This document shows positions 17,036-25,215 of a stretch of 64,000 nucleotides of DNA, one piece after another. Every line of letters begins with the position of its first letter. The stretch's first letter is position 1. The position numbers were made by a program, and so were the translations under genes. Source of the stretch: Desulfococcus sp041737845. Lineage in GTDB: Bacteria > Desulfobacterota > Desulfobacteria > Desulfobacterales > Desulfococcaceae. The stretch is from NCBI RefSeq assembly GCF_041737845.1, contig NZ_JBGSQX010000018.1, positions 62,001 to 126,000 of the forward strand, read 5' to 3'. The notes below the pieces were generated by a model that ran no database searches, was not told the origin of the DNA, and worked only from the letters and a program-made list of their open reading frames with translations.

Positions 17036-18064
17036 ATGGAACTTCAGATCACATGGTTTTTTCTTTGGGGGCTGCTGTGGGCGGTCTTTTTCATCACGGA
17101 CGGTTTTGATTTTGGCATCGGCACCCTGATGCCGTTCCTCGCCAAAAATGACACTGAAAAACGCGTCATGCTGAACGCCATGGGCCCCTTCTGGGACGGG
17201 AACGAGGTCTGGCTGATCGCTGCGGGCGGGGTCACCTTCGCTGCCTTCCCGATCCTGTATGCCACCATGTTTTCATCCCTTTATTCAGCCCTGATGCTGA
17301 TTCTCTTTGCCCTCATCCTGAGGGGGGTGGCTCTGGAGTTTCGGGGAAAGGTGGAGCACCCGATGTGGCGGCAGATCTGGGATTTCTGCGTCTTCTTCGG
17401 CAGCGCGGCTCCCGCGGTGCTGTTCGGCGTCGCATTCGCCAATTTCTTCAGAGGCATTCCCATCGACGCCGCCGGCCTGTACCACGGTAATCTGTTCAGC
17501 CTCCTGAACGGTTACGGCCTGCTGGGCGGGGTTCTCTTCCTGCTCCTCTTCCTGGAGCACGGCGCCCTCTGGCTCGCCATCAAATCCGACGGCGACCTGC
17601 ATGAGCGCGCGGTCCTCACGGCCCACGGCCTCTGGTGGATCCTCGTTGCGGCGGCCCTCCTCTTCCTGATCGCCTCCAAATTCGAGACCCGGCTGTACGA
17701 CAACTATTACGCCAATCCGATCCTGTTCCTGCTCGTGGTGATCAACCTGGCAGCCTTTATCCAGGTGAAATGGTTCCTGATCAAAAAGGCCTATTTCACG
17801 GCTTGGTTCTCATCCGCCCTGGCCATCCTCTGCTGCACCTTTTTCGGCATCATCGGTCTGTTCCCCAACATGCTGCCATCCAGCGTCGACAGCGCGGCCA
17901 GCATCACGGCGTTCAATTCCTCATCCAGCCCCCTGACCCTCAAGATCATGCTGACCGTGGTCATCATCTTCTTGCCGATCATTCTGGCCTACCAGGTCTG
18001 GGCCTACACCCTGTTCAAGGGCAAGGTGACGAAGGAAGATCTGGCTTCGGAAGAAGCTTATTAG
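17036..18064 (+). CDS. cydB: Cytochrome bd quinol oxidase subunit II
   Basis: 342 residues, with eight or nine membrane helices. The family start is evident: ITWFFLWGLLWAVFFITDGFDFG, here quoted in part, followed by MGPFWDGNEVWL, the conserved NEVWL signature of CydB. The protein stabilises the heme-bearing subunit I. GGAGAGG lies just before ATG 17036, inside the end of cydA, so translation is coupled. No cydX-like small subunit gene is seen after it in 18065-18211. Confidence 0.95.
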   Translation: MELQITWFFLWGLLWAVFFITDGFDFGIGTLMPFLAKNDTEKRVMLNAMGPFWDGNEVWLIAAGGVTFAAFPILYATMFSSLYSALMLILFALILRGVALEFRGKVEHPMWRQIWDFCVFFGSAAPAVLFGVAFANFFRGIPIDAAGLYHGNLFSLLNGYGLLGGVLFLLLFLEHGALWLAIKSDGDLHERAVLTAHGLWWILVAAALLFLIASKFETRLYDNYYANPILFLLVVINLAAFIQVKWFLIKKAYFTAWFSSALAILCCTFFGIIGLFPNMLPSSVDSAASITAFNSSSSPLTLKIMLTVVIIFLPIILAYQVWAYTLFKGKVTKEDLASEEAY

Positions 18065-18211
18065 GGAGACGGCCATCCGGGCGGTCGAGGCATCATGCGA
18101 TGAATGCCCCTCTGCCGCCGGATTGCCCCAGCGCTTCGAGGGAAAAGACCGGTGTTGTCAGAACCACGGCGCGCTTCAGCAGACGGACGGTAACCTTAAG
18201 GATGCCCTATC

Positions 18212-19183
18212 ATGCTGGTACTTGGACTACAGGGGAGCCCACGAAAAAAGGGCAACACGGAATTCCTGCTGTCGCTTTTCCTGGAAGAAGCCCGGAAATA
18301 CGGCGCCCAAACCCATATGGTGAACGTCTGCCAGAAGCATATCGAACCCTGCAAAGAGTTCACCACCTGCGAAAAAAAGGGATTCTGCCCCATCCAGGAC
18401 GACATGGATCCCGAAATATACCCCCTGCTCCGGAAGGCCGATGTGGTCGTGCCGGCATCCCCTGTATTCTTTTACAACGTCACCGCCCAGCTCAAGGCCC
18501 TGATCGACCGGTCCCAGACCCTCTGGGCGCGCAATTACCGCCTGAAGCTGACCGACCCCAAACGCGGAATCCGCCGGGGATTCATGCTTTCCCAGGGCGC
18601 CACAAAGGGCAAGAACCTCTTTCTGGGCGTCGACCTGACGGCCAAATATTTTTTTGACGCTGTGGGCGCCCGTTATTCGGGCAGTCTGTATTACTGGCAG
18701 ATCGAGCACAGGGGGGACATGGAGCGCCATCCTTCCGTTCGTGGGGATGTCGCCGCTGCGGTCGGCGACCTGCTCAAGCCATATGTCGGCCGCCGTAAAA
18801 TTCTCTTCGCCGGGGGGCGGGGCTCCGCCCGGAACCAGATGGCCGGCGCCTTTGCACAGATGCTGGGCGGCGAAAAGATCGATGCCCTGATCGGCTGCGA
18901 CCGTCCTGCGGAAAAAATCGATCCCCTCATGGAGGCGGTTATGGCTGAGAAGCGCATCGATATGGGGTTTCGAATTCCCGAATCCATTGATACGGCCCTT
19001 GAAGCCGGCCCGCCCGATATGATCGTCGCCATGGGGTGCGGCGATATCCCGTCCGCGCCGAATGCGGTGCGGGTCGATTGGGACCTGCCGGACCCGGAAG
19101 GCCTGGATATCGAGGCGATGCGGAGCCTTCGGGACGAGATCGAGAAGCGCGTCTCGGATTTGATCGGACAGTTGAAGTCGTAA
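18212..19183 (+). CDS. NADPH-dependent FMN reductase fused to ArsC/LMW-phosphatase-like domain
   Basis: 323 residues in two parts. Residues 1-190 form a flavodoxin-like NAD(P)H:FMN reductase or iron-sulfur flavoprotein domain with GSPRKKGNTEFL, a cysteine cluster (EPCKEFTTCEKKGFC) and SPVFFYNVTAQLKALIDR. Residues 193-320 resemble thioredoxin-coupled arsenate reductase: KILFAGGRGSARNQMAGA, MGCGDIPSAP and WDLPDPEGLDIEAMRSLRDEI (in part). The phosphate-binding loop has lost its catalytic Cys: Gly201 stands there, Gly204 replaces Asn, Ala206 replaces the second Cys; only Arg207 remains. The domain may bind an anion or partner. Lies between cydB and rubredoxin. Confidence 0.85.
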   Translation: MLVLGLQGSPRKKGNTEFLLSLFLEEARKYGAQTHMVNVCQKHIEPCKEFTTCEKKGFCPIQDDMDPEIYPLLRKADVVVPASPVFFYNVTAQLKALIDRSQTLWARNYRLKLTDPKRGIRRGFMLSQGATKGKNLFLGVDLTAKYFFDAVGARYSGSLYYWQIEHRGDMERHPSVRGDVAAAVGDLLKPYVGRRKILFAGGRGSARNQMAGAFAQMLGGEKIDALIGCDRPAEKIDPLMEAVMAEKRIDMGFRIPESIDTALEAGPPDMIVAMGCGDIPSAPNAVRVDWDLPDPEGLDIEAMRSLRDEIEKRVSDLIGQLKS

Positions 19184-19218
19184 CCCGGATGTTTAACTCT
19201 AAATGACAGGAGGTACCA

Positions 19219-19380
19219 GTGAAGAAATACGTTTGTACGATTTGCGGCTATGTCTATGACCCCGCCGAGGGGGACCCCGACAACGGCGTGCCCCCCGGAA
19301 CGGCGTTCGAGAAAGTCCCGGACACCTGGGAATGCCCCATCTGCGGTGCAGGCAAAGGTGATTTCGAGGTCGAAGAATAA
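19219..19380 (+). CDS. rub: Rubredoxin
   Basis: 53 residues starting at GTG 19219, with AGGAGG seven bases upstream. The family pattern is complete: CTICGYVYDP with Cys6 and Cys9, and CPICGAGK with Cys39 and Cys42, binding one iron. It carries electrons in the cytoplasm, in sulfate reducers from NADH:rubredoxin oxidoreductase to the flavodiiron oxygen reductase and to superoxide reductase. The flavodiiron gene follows at 19525, an arrangement known from Desulfovibrio, though a terminator hairpin lies between them here. Confidence 0.95.
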   Translation: MKKYVCTICGYVYDPAEGDPDNGVPPGTAFEKVPDTWECPICGAGKGDFEVEE

Positions 19381-19421
19381 CGGTTGACATCGCCTTCTAC
19401 ACGTTTAATCTTCTAGAGCAC

Positions 19422-19470
19422 AATGCCCTTTTCGCCGGACCGAATGGCAAAAAGGGCATTTACCTTTTTT
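19422..19470 (+). terminator. Intrinsic terminator after rubredoxin
   Basis: Arms AATGCCCTTTT and AAAAAGGGCATT pair over about 11 bases around a 16-base loop, followed by TACCTTTTTT. It would end or weaken the dfx-cyd-rubredoxin transcript before the flavodiiron gene. Confidence 0.75.
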
Positions 19471-19524
19471 CGTCGCTATCGCTGCATCCGATCATCCGTA
19501 ACACTGCAACATTAAGGAAGACCA

Positions 19525-20718
19525 ATGAAACCCGTTGAAATTGCCAAAGGAATTTACGATGTAGGCGTCATCGACTGGACTATCAGGGATTTCCATGGTT
19601 ACTCAACACACATGGGGACCAGCTATAATGCCTTTCTGGTCGTCGGTGAAAAAATCGTCCTGATCGATACGGTCAAGAAAAACTTTGCCGACCAGTTGCT
19701 CAGGAACATCGCAAGAATTGTGGACCCCGCCAAGATCGACGTCGTGATCAGCAACCACACGGAGATGGATCACAGCGGGGCGCTGCCCTACATCATGGGA
19801 AAAGTGGGGAAGGAAAAACCCGTCTACTGCTCCAGCATGGGGCAAAAGAACCTCTCCCGCCATTTTTCGGAAACCTTCAATTTCCAGGCGATCAAGGAAG
19901 GCGAAGACCTCGTTCTGGGAGACAAGACCTTCAGTTTTATCGAGACCCGAATGCTGCACTGGCCGGACAGCATGTTCACCTATCTGAAGGAAGACAAGAT
20001 TCTGTTTTCCAGCGACGCTTTTGGTCAGCATTACGCCGGCCATGAGCAGTTCGACGATGTGGTCGGTGAAAAGATCATGTCTCACGCCAAAAAATACTTC
20101 GCCAACATCCTGCTGCTCTATGCCCCCCTGATTCTCAAGCTCATCGACAAGGTGGTGGGCATGGGCCTGGAGATCAACATGCTCTGTCCGGACCACGGGG
20201 TGCTCTGGCGGAATCCCTCCACCATCATCGACGCTTACGCCAGATGGAGCCGGCAGGAAGACCTGGAAAACAAAGCCGTGGTGGTTTACGATACCATGTG
20301 GCACAGCACTGAACTCATGGCCCTTGCCATCGCTGACGGCCTCCACCTGGAGGGCGTCGATGTCCGCCCCATGAAGCTTCGGGAGTACGACCGCAGTGAT
20401 ATCATGACCGAGATCTGCGACGCCAAAGCGGTGGTGGTGGGCTCCCCCACCCTGAACAACGGCATTTTCCCGACCGTGGCCGATTTTCTGACCTATATGA
20501 AGGGACTCAAGCCCCAGAACAAGATCGCCGCGGCCTTCGGCTCGTTCGGATGGAGCGGTGAATCCGTCAAAATCCTGGAGCAGGAGTTGGCCGACATGAA
20601 ATTCGACCTGATCACCCCCGGTCTCAAACACCAATATGTCCCCGATGATGACGCACTTGAAAAATGCGTGGCCTTCGGCCGTCAGATCGCGGCAGTCATC
20701 AAGGAGACCCGCAGGTAA
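19525..20718 (+). CDS. roo: A-type flavodiiron protein (rubredoxin:oxygen oxidoreductase)
   Basis: 397 residues, close to the 402 of the Desulfovibrio gigas enzyme. The N-terminal metallo-beta-lactamase fold carries the di-iron ligands in SNHTEMDHSGALP (HxExDH), later His residues and the Asp in LFSSDAFGQHYAGHEQ. The C-terminal flavodoxin domain (about 250-395) binds FMN through YDTMWHSTELMA and SPTLNNG. It reduces oxygen to water, or nitric oxide to nitrous oxide, in the cytoplasm with electrons from rubredoxin. AAGGAAGACCA precedes ATG 19525. Ferredoxin follows after one base. Confidence 0.95.
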   Translation: MKPVEIAKGIYDVGVIDWTIRDFHGYSTHMGTSYNAFLVVGEKIVLIDTVKKNFADQLLRNIARIVDPAKIDVVISNHTEMDHSGALPYIMGKVGKEKPVYCSSMGQKNLSRHFSETFNFQAIKEGEDLVLGDKTFSFIETRMLHWPDSMFTYLKEDKILFSSDAFGQHYAGHEQFDDVVGEKIMSHAKKYFANILLLYAPLILKLIDKVVGMGLEINMLCPDHGVLWRNPSTIIDAYARWSRQEDLENKAVVVYDTMWHSTELMALAIADGLHLEGVDVRPMKLREYDRSDIMTEICDAKAVVVGSPTLNNGIFPTVADFLTYMKGLKPQNKIAAAFGSFGWSGESVKILEQELADMKFDLITPGLKHQYVPDDDALEKCVAFGRQIAAVIKETRR

Positions 20719-20719
20719 T

Positions 20720-20908
20720 ATGAAAAGGCCTGTAATTGATCTGAGTGCCTGCAATGGCTGCGGTGCCTGCATCGAGGTCAGCCCGTCCGTTTTCAGCATG
20801 AACGACCTGGGATTCATTCAGGTGGCGGACCTGGAATCCTATCCCGAGGCTGAAGTCGACGAAGCCATCGCACTCTGCCCCCAGGACTGCATCTCCTGGG
20901 AGGAATAA
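20720..20908 (+). CDS. Single-cluster [4Fe-4S] ferredoxin
   Basis: 62 residues. Cluster ligands are Cys11, Cys14 and Cys17 in CNGCGAC, and Cys53 in the CP motif near the end; Cys57 is extra and could form a disulfide. Size and pattern match Desulfovibrio-type ferredoxin I. It starts one base after the flavodiiron stop, so the two are translated together. This suggests ferredoxin as an alternative or additional electron donor for oxygen reduction. Confidence 0.92.
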   Translation: MKRPVIDLSACNGCGACIEVSPSVFSMNDLGFIQVADLESYPEAEVDEAIALCPQDCISWEE

Positions 20909-20953
20909 ACCGGCGGGGCCAGCCCCCGCATCAACCTCGCGAGGTGATGACCC

Positions 20954-21301
20954 ATGAAAAAAAACGCCCTGTTTGTGTTCAACGGGGATGCCATGTGTTT
21001 TATCCATGTGCTGCTGAATGCCCTGGACATGAAGGCCAAAGGGGATGAGGTGAGGATCGTGGTGGAGGGTGCCGCAACCCGCCTGGTACCGGAGCTTGAC
21101 GCTGCGGATCATCCCCTTCACGCCCTCTGGGAAAAAGTCAAGAAGGCGGGCCTCGTGGACGGCGTGTGCGAAGCGTGCTCGAGAAAAATGGGGACCCTGG
21201 ACGCCGCCCGGTCTGCAGGGTTGCTGCCCCTGAATGACATGAACGGTCATCCGAGCCTGGCCCGATACCAACGGGATGGCTATGAAATCATCACCTTCTG
21301 A
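20954..21301 (+). CDS. DsrE/DsrF-like cytoplasmic protein
   Basis: 115 residues. The beginning, KNALFVFNGDAMCFIHVLLN, and the later VRIVVEGAATRLV fit the DsrE-like fold, whose members move or sense sulfur through a cysteine. Here CEACSRKMG near residue 72 has two cysteines at the position where active-site Cys is often found. GAGGTGATGACCC precedes ATG 20954. It follows the ferredoxin by 45 bases. Role is uncertain: sulfur transfer or redox sensing connected with the oxygen-defence genes. Confidence 0.75.
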   Translation: MKKNALFVFNGDAMCFIHVLLNALDMKAKGDEVRIVVEGAATRLVPELDAADHPLHALWEKVKKAGLVDGVCEACSRKMGTLDAARSAGLLPLNDMNGHPSLARYQRDGYEIITF

Positions 21302-21367
21302 CGGCCTTCGGCCGCCATTTCCCTCCGGTCAGGTTTTGACAAGGAAGATTCCAAGGAAGGATCTGTG

Positions 21368-22045
21368 ATGCCGGAAAAATTGGGAAGCCGCGCCCTGAAA
21401 AAGGAGATCTCGAAACTCCTGCGCGAAAAGACCTTCGAAGAGGCTATGGACGTCATCTGCCGCTTTCCGCCCAAGCAGGTTATCGGTCCTCTCTTTTCCC
21501 ATTTTTACGGGGATGACATCGTGTTTTGGCGGGCCGTCTCCGCCATGGGGGTTGTGGTTTCCGCAATGGCCGACAGCGGCACCGTAGAATCCGCCAGGGT
21601 CGTTCTGCGACGGATGATGTGGCAGCTCAACGACGAGTCCGGAGGCATCGGTTGGGGATGCCCGGAAGCCATGGGGGAGATTATGGCCCGAAACCAGCGC
21701 CTGGCCGAGGAGTTCCATCGGATTTTGGCGTCCTACACCATGGTGGAGGGCAATTTTCTGGAACACCCGGTGCTTCAAAGAGGACTTCTCTGGGGCGTCG
21801 GCCGGCTTACCCACGCCAGGGCGGGGCTGGTTTCCTATGTCGCGCCCCACCTCGTCCCTTTTCTGACATCATCAGACCCGATTCACCGGGGTCTGGCCGC
21901 CTGGGCGCTCTCCCCCATTGCCGATGCGCATACAAAGGCCTTGATAAAAGCCCTTGCCGGTGATAACGCAACCGTAACGATTTATATCGACGACTGTCTC
22001 ATCGAGCGGGCTGTTGCAGATTTTGCTCGAAACGCAATGACATAA
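21368..22045 (+). CDS. DVU0298-family HEAT-like repeat protein
   Basis: 225 residues from ATG 21368, preceded by AAGGAAGGAT. The helical content, with phrases such as GGIGWGCPEAMGEIMARN and HRGLAAWALSPI, matches the family named after Desulfovibrio vulgaris DVU0298, a soluble HEAT-like helical repeat protein of unknown function found mainly in sulfate reducers and relatives. No metal motif or membrane segment. It ends directly beside copy 2 of the hairpin repeat. Its constant company here with oxygen-defence genes hints at a scaffold role, which is inference. Confidence 0.8.
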   Translation: MPEKLGSRALKKEISKLLREKTFEEAMDVICRFPPKQVIGPLFSHFYGDDIVFWRAVSAMGVVVSAMADSGTVESARVVLRRMMWQLNDESGGIGWGCPEAMGEIMARNQRLAEEFHRILASYTMVEGNFLEHPVLQRGLLWGVGRLTHARAGLVSYVAPHLVPFLTSSDPIHRGLAAWALSPIADAHTKALIKALAGDNATVTIYIDDCLIERAVADFARNAMT

Positions 22046-22208
22046 GGATCGCAAACAAAATGAATCGGACAAAGATTGCGCCGGATTCTATGTCGTCTTC
22101 AAGGCGCGTCAAAGGTTGCATACGCTGCGTATCCGGCCTTTGACACAATGCAGCAGACGGCCCAAAAGACAAGCGAGATTGTTCAATTCATTTCGTTTCC
22201 GATCCTAA
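22044..22208. repeat. Dispersed hairpin repeat, copy 2 (complete)
   Basis: A long imperfect palindrome. Outer arms: GGATCGCAAACAAAATGAAT on the left; the right end, read in reverse complement, is GGATCGGAAACGAAATGAAT. Inner stem: GCGTCAAAGG...CATACGC pairs with GCGTATCCGGCCTTTGACAC. Central blocks match copy 1 at 14051-14180. The left end touches the DVU0298 stop codon and the right end lies 24 bases before the next gene. It has no coding capacity of its own and looks like a mobile hairpin element. Confidence 0.8.
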
Positions 22209-22232
22209 GACACTCACGTCAGGAGTTGCCAT

Positions 22233-23315
22233 ATGAATCCATTCGATCTCATTCCGACAGCCGATCCGATCCCCGCGCCCGGCGTGCTGTTTTGGGTCCT
22301 CCTCAATGTTTTTTTCATGATTCATATCCTGCTGGTGAATATCATGGTCGGCACCGGCGTTATCACCCTGATCGCAGGCCTGAAAAAAGATGCCTCCGAA
22401 TCCCTCGGAAAGGATGTCGCCCAAAAGCTGCCCGTCGTGATCGCGCTGGCCATCAACATGGGCGTCGCACCGCTCCTGTTTCTTCAGCTTCTTTATGGTC
22501 AGTTTGTCTATACCAGCTCGACGCTCATGGCCGTGTTCTGGCTTTCCGCCGTCGCGCTGCTCATCATCGCCTACACCAACGCTTATTATTACAAATCCAG
22601 ATTTGATGCCCTGTCGATCGGCTCCCGGAGATTCTTCCTCGGTTCCGCGGTCTTCCTCTTCCTGACCATCGGCTTTGTCCTGTCCAACAACATGACCCTG
22701 ATGATCAATCCCTCATCCTGGTTCAGATATTTCATCCGTCCGGACGGCTTCCTGCTCAACCTGAAAGATGCGGTGCTCCTGCCCCGCTACCTCCATTTCA
22801 TGACCGCCTCCCTGGCTGTCGGAGGGCTGTTCATCGCCGCGGTATGGACCTTCAAGAAAAAAAAAGGGGCCATGGACGCCGACAAGAACATCCGGCTCGG
22901 CATGCAGTGGTTTACCGGGGCGACCCTGGCCCAGATCCTGGTGGGGTTCTGGTTCCAGATGAGCCTTCCCAAAGCCGTCATGGCCCTTTTTATGGGCGAC
23001 TCAAATCTGCACACGGCCGTGTTCATGATCGCCCTCGCCCTGGTCATCCAGACACTCTACTATGGCATTCGGTCCCAGGTGTGGCCTTCGGTTGCGAGCG
23101 TGACCGTTCTGATTGCCGTCATGATCCTCATGCGCGATTTGGTGCGAACCGCCTACCTGAAGCCCTATTTCAGCATCCGGGACCTTTCGGTGATCCAGGA
23201 AAACGGCCCCATGATCCTCTTTTTCATGTCGCTGGTTCTCGTCTCGGCGGCGATCCTTTGGGTCCTCCGCCTCCTGCCGGCAGCGGAAAGGAAAACCGCC
23301 TCTCCGAAACCCTGA
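22233..23315 (+). CDS. Polytopic membrane protein, possible b-type cytochrome-like subunit
   Basis: 360 residues with about nine hydrophobic segments. I do not recognise the family firmly. The first helix region (VFFMIHILLVNIMVGTG) and a later one (RYLHFMTASLAVGGLF) each hold a His set in a helix and followed by small residues, as in heme-binding helices of cytochrome bd subunit I or related quinol oxidases, but no GRQPW signature exists. AGGAG precedes ATG 22233. It follows the oxygen-defence genes, separated by the hairpin repeat. A quinone- or heme-linked role is plausible but unproven. Confidence 0.75.
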   Translation: MNPFDLIPTADPIPAPGVLFWVLLNVFFMIHILLVNIMVGTGVITLIAGLKKDASESLGKDVAQKLPVVIALAINMGVAPLLFLQLLYGQFVYTSSTLMAVFWLSAVALLIIAYTNAYYYKSRFDALSIGSRRFFLGSAVFLFLTIGFVLSNNMTLMINPSSWFRYFIRPDGFLLNLKDAVLLPRYLHFMTASLAVGGLFIAAVWTFKKKKGAMDADKNIRLGMQWFTGATLAQILVGFWFQMSLPKAVMALFMGDSNLHTAVFMIALALVIQTLYYGIRSQVWPSVASVTVLIAVMILMRDLVRTAYLKPYFSIRDLSVIQENGPMILFFMSLVLVSAAILWVLRLLPAAERKTASPKP

Positions 23316-23495
23316 TTCCGACGCCCTTCGGGTCCTTTTTCTTGCCCCCCGAATCATCCTGTCTTAATCTTATGACCGTTTCTGAGAACCTTACAACCAT
23401 CTGACCGGACAGCCCCCCGGGGATCGCCATCCCGGCGGGCACATCCGGCGGGATATTTCTTTGGGTGAAGGAGGATGCGCCGTGGAGAGAACAGC

Positions 23496-24335
23496 ATGAT
23501 TCAAGAGGCCTTTTGCGATTACTATATCGCGAACCATCAACTGCTACCGACCTCTGACCAGGAACGGATCCCCCCCATGGACCTGTCGTCGATCTATGAG
23601 GTCATCAAGATCATCGACGGGGTCCCGATCTTCTTCGAGGAGCATATGGCCCGCCTGAAACAATCCCTTCGGCTTTCGGGGGCAGCCACCGCGTTTTCGG
23701 AGGAAGCGATTCTGTCGGATATCGACCGGCTGGTCCGAGCAAACCATTGCGGACGCATCAATGTCAAGATCGTACTGACCCGCGGCGCCGGAGGGCCCCG
23801 CATCCTGGTCTATTTCATCCGGACCGAATACCCCGATGCCGAGACCTACGCCCGGGGGGTCGCCACCATCCTTTTCGCGGGAGAGAGAGAAACCCCGAAC
23901 GTAAAGACCCTTAAGGATTCTTTCAGGGAGAGGGTCCGCGCCGCGCTGGCGACGGCATCCGCCTATGAAGCCCTCCTTCTGGACGACAACGGGGACATCA
24001 CCGAAGGAAGCCGGTCCAACCTTTTTTTCCTCAAGGGCGGCAGGCTCCATACCCCGCCGGGGCAGCGCGTGCTGCTCGGCGTGACCCGCCAGAAGGTGAT
24101 GGATATCTGCCGCGCGAACGGCATCGACGTGGCGGAAGAATGCATTCATCGAAGCGGCCTGCCGGATCTCGAGGGCGCATTTATCACCGGCACGACCGTA
24201 GATGTCCTGCCGGTCGCCGCCATTGGGGAGATGGTGCTCCCATCGGCCGCGGCGCCCGTCATCAGGAAAATCATCCGGGAGTTTGCGAAGGAAGTCGCCC
24301 GCTATATCGAGAAACGGAAGATGGGGGAGGGATGA
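23496..24335 (+). CDS. Class IV PLP aminotransferase (branched-chain or D-amino acid type)
   Basis: 279 residues from ATG 23496 (GGAGAG upstream). The class IV fold is shown by FFEEHMARLKQSL, the catalytic lysine in NVKTLKDSF near residue 140, EALLLDDNGDITEGSRSNLFF, and TPPGQRVLLGVTRQKVMD. The gene family includes IlvE, D-amino acid transaminase and aminodeoxychorismate lyase. The EGSRSN signature is shared by all three, so the substrate stays open; IlvE or a D-alanine transaminase is most likely. No operon partner on either side. Confidence 0.85.
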   Translation: MIQEAFCDYYIANHQLLPTSDQERIPPMDLSSIYEVIKIIDGVPIFFEEHMARLKQSLRLSGAATAFSEEAILSDIDRLVRANHCGRINVKIVLTRGAGGPRILVYFIRTEYPDAETYARGVATILFAGERETPNVKTLKDSFRERVRAALATASAYEALLLDDNGDITEGSRSNLFFLKGGRLHTPPGQRVLLGVTRQKVMDICRANGIDVAEECIHRSGLPDLEGAFITGTTVDVLPVAAIGEMVLPSAAAPVIRKIIREFAKEVARYIEKRKMGEG

Positions 24336-24474
24336 CGGGAAAAGCGCCTTCCGGGGATCACAGAGAGAAGCTCAGGATAAATCCCGCCACCCGTGGCCTT
24401 AGCGGGGCGGGAGGGGAAACCGCGACGGATCCGGGCGAAAGCACCCCGGAGCCGCCGCGGCAAGAGTCAGGGAG

Positions 24475-25215
24475 TTACTTGGCCTCTTTTGGATGACACG
24501 TTGCGCAGCTTGTCGGGGCCGCCTTGGTGTTGTTTTTCTTGTTGTGTTCCTTGTGGCAGTCGATGCAGTTGGCGTGGAGCGCCTCGGCGTGGTATTCCAT
24601 TTTTTCCGAATCGGACATCTTCTCGCCCTTCTTTGGCGCCGGGGCCTTGCTGGCCTTGGGATGACACTCGATGCATCTCTGAACGGCATCCCCTTCTTTC
24701 AGCTCGGTGAGGGGCTCGGCCTTTTCATTGTGATGACAGTCGCCGCAGGCAGACTTGTATTCCGTGGTGTGCTTCTTGTGGGTAAACTGCACAATAGTCT
24801 TCGTATGCTTGGCATAGGCGGGCTCGTTCATGGCAATGACATCGGCAACCACGCCGCTGCCGGAGGCTTTTGCTGCCGTCGCAGCCTTTTCGACGGGCTT
24901 GGCGGCCTCTATTTTCTCGGCGGGCTTTTCTTCCTTGGCCGGCTTCTTGGCTTCAACGGCCTTTTCCGTTTTTGCCTCGGCCGCCTCAGGCGCTTTCTCT
25001 TCAACGGCCTCCTCAGCCTTCGCCACTATGGCAGCAGGGGCCTTTTCCTCGGAAACGCCCTCTTCCGGTGCGGCTTCCGTCGCCTTCTCGGCAACAGCGG
25101 TATCCGCGATACCTTCGGCATGGGGCTTCTTGTTAAAATCCATTGCGACCACGACCACCAGGGCAACAATCAAAACAACCTCGGTCAATATTAGCGCCAA
25201 CGTCTTCCTGTCCAT
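24475..25215 (-). CDS. Membrane-anchored tetraheme cytochrome c3
   Basis: 246 residues. A single N-terminal hydrophobic segment (about 7-25) is a signal anchor. Residues 35-120 form a linker rich in Ala, Glu and Lys. The C-terminal 110 residues hold four CxxCH heme sites: CGDCH, CIECH, CIDCH and CATCH, plus axial His in FTHKKH and YHAEALHANC. This is the class III cytochrome c3 pattern of sulfate reducers, where it passes electrons in the periplasm between hydrogenases, formate dehydrogenases and membrane complexes. Usual c3 is soluble; here the anchor and linker would tether it to the membrane. Confidence 0.92.
   Translation of the reverse strand: MDRKTLALILTEVVLIVALVVVVAMDFNKKPHAEGIADTAVAEKATEAAPEEGVSEEKAPAAIVAKAEEAVEEKAPEAAEAKTEKAVEAKKPAKEEKPAEKIEAAKPVEKAATAAKASGSGVVADVIAMNEPAYAKHTKTIVQFTHKKHTTEYKSACGDCHHNEKAEPLTELKEGDAVQRCIECHPKASKAPAPKKGEKMSDSEKMEYHAEALHANCIDCHKEHNKKNNTKAAPTSCATCHPKEAK

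Noticed and set aside
18065..18211. Searched for a cydX-like small subunit after cydB.
   Set aside because: No short frame with the hydrophobic WYFxWxLG pattern is present.
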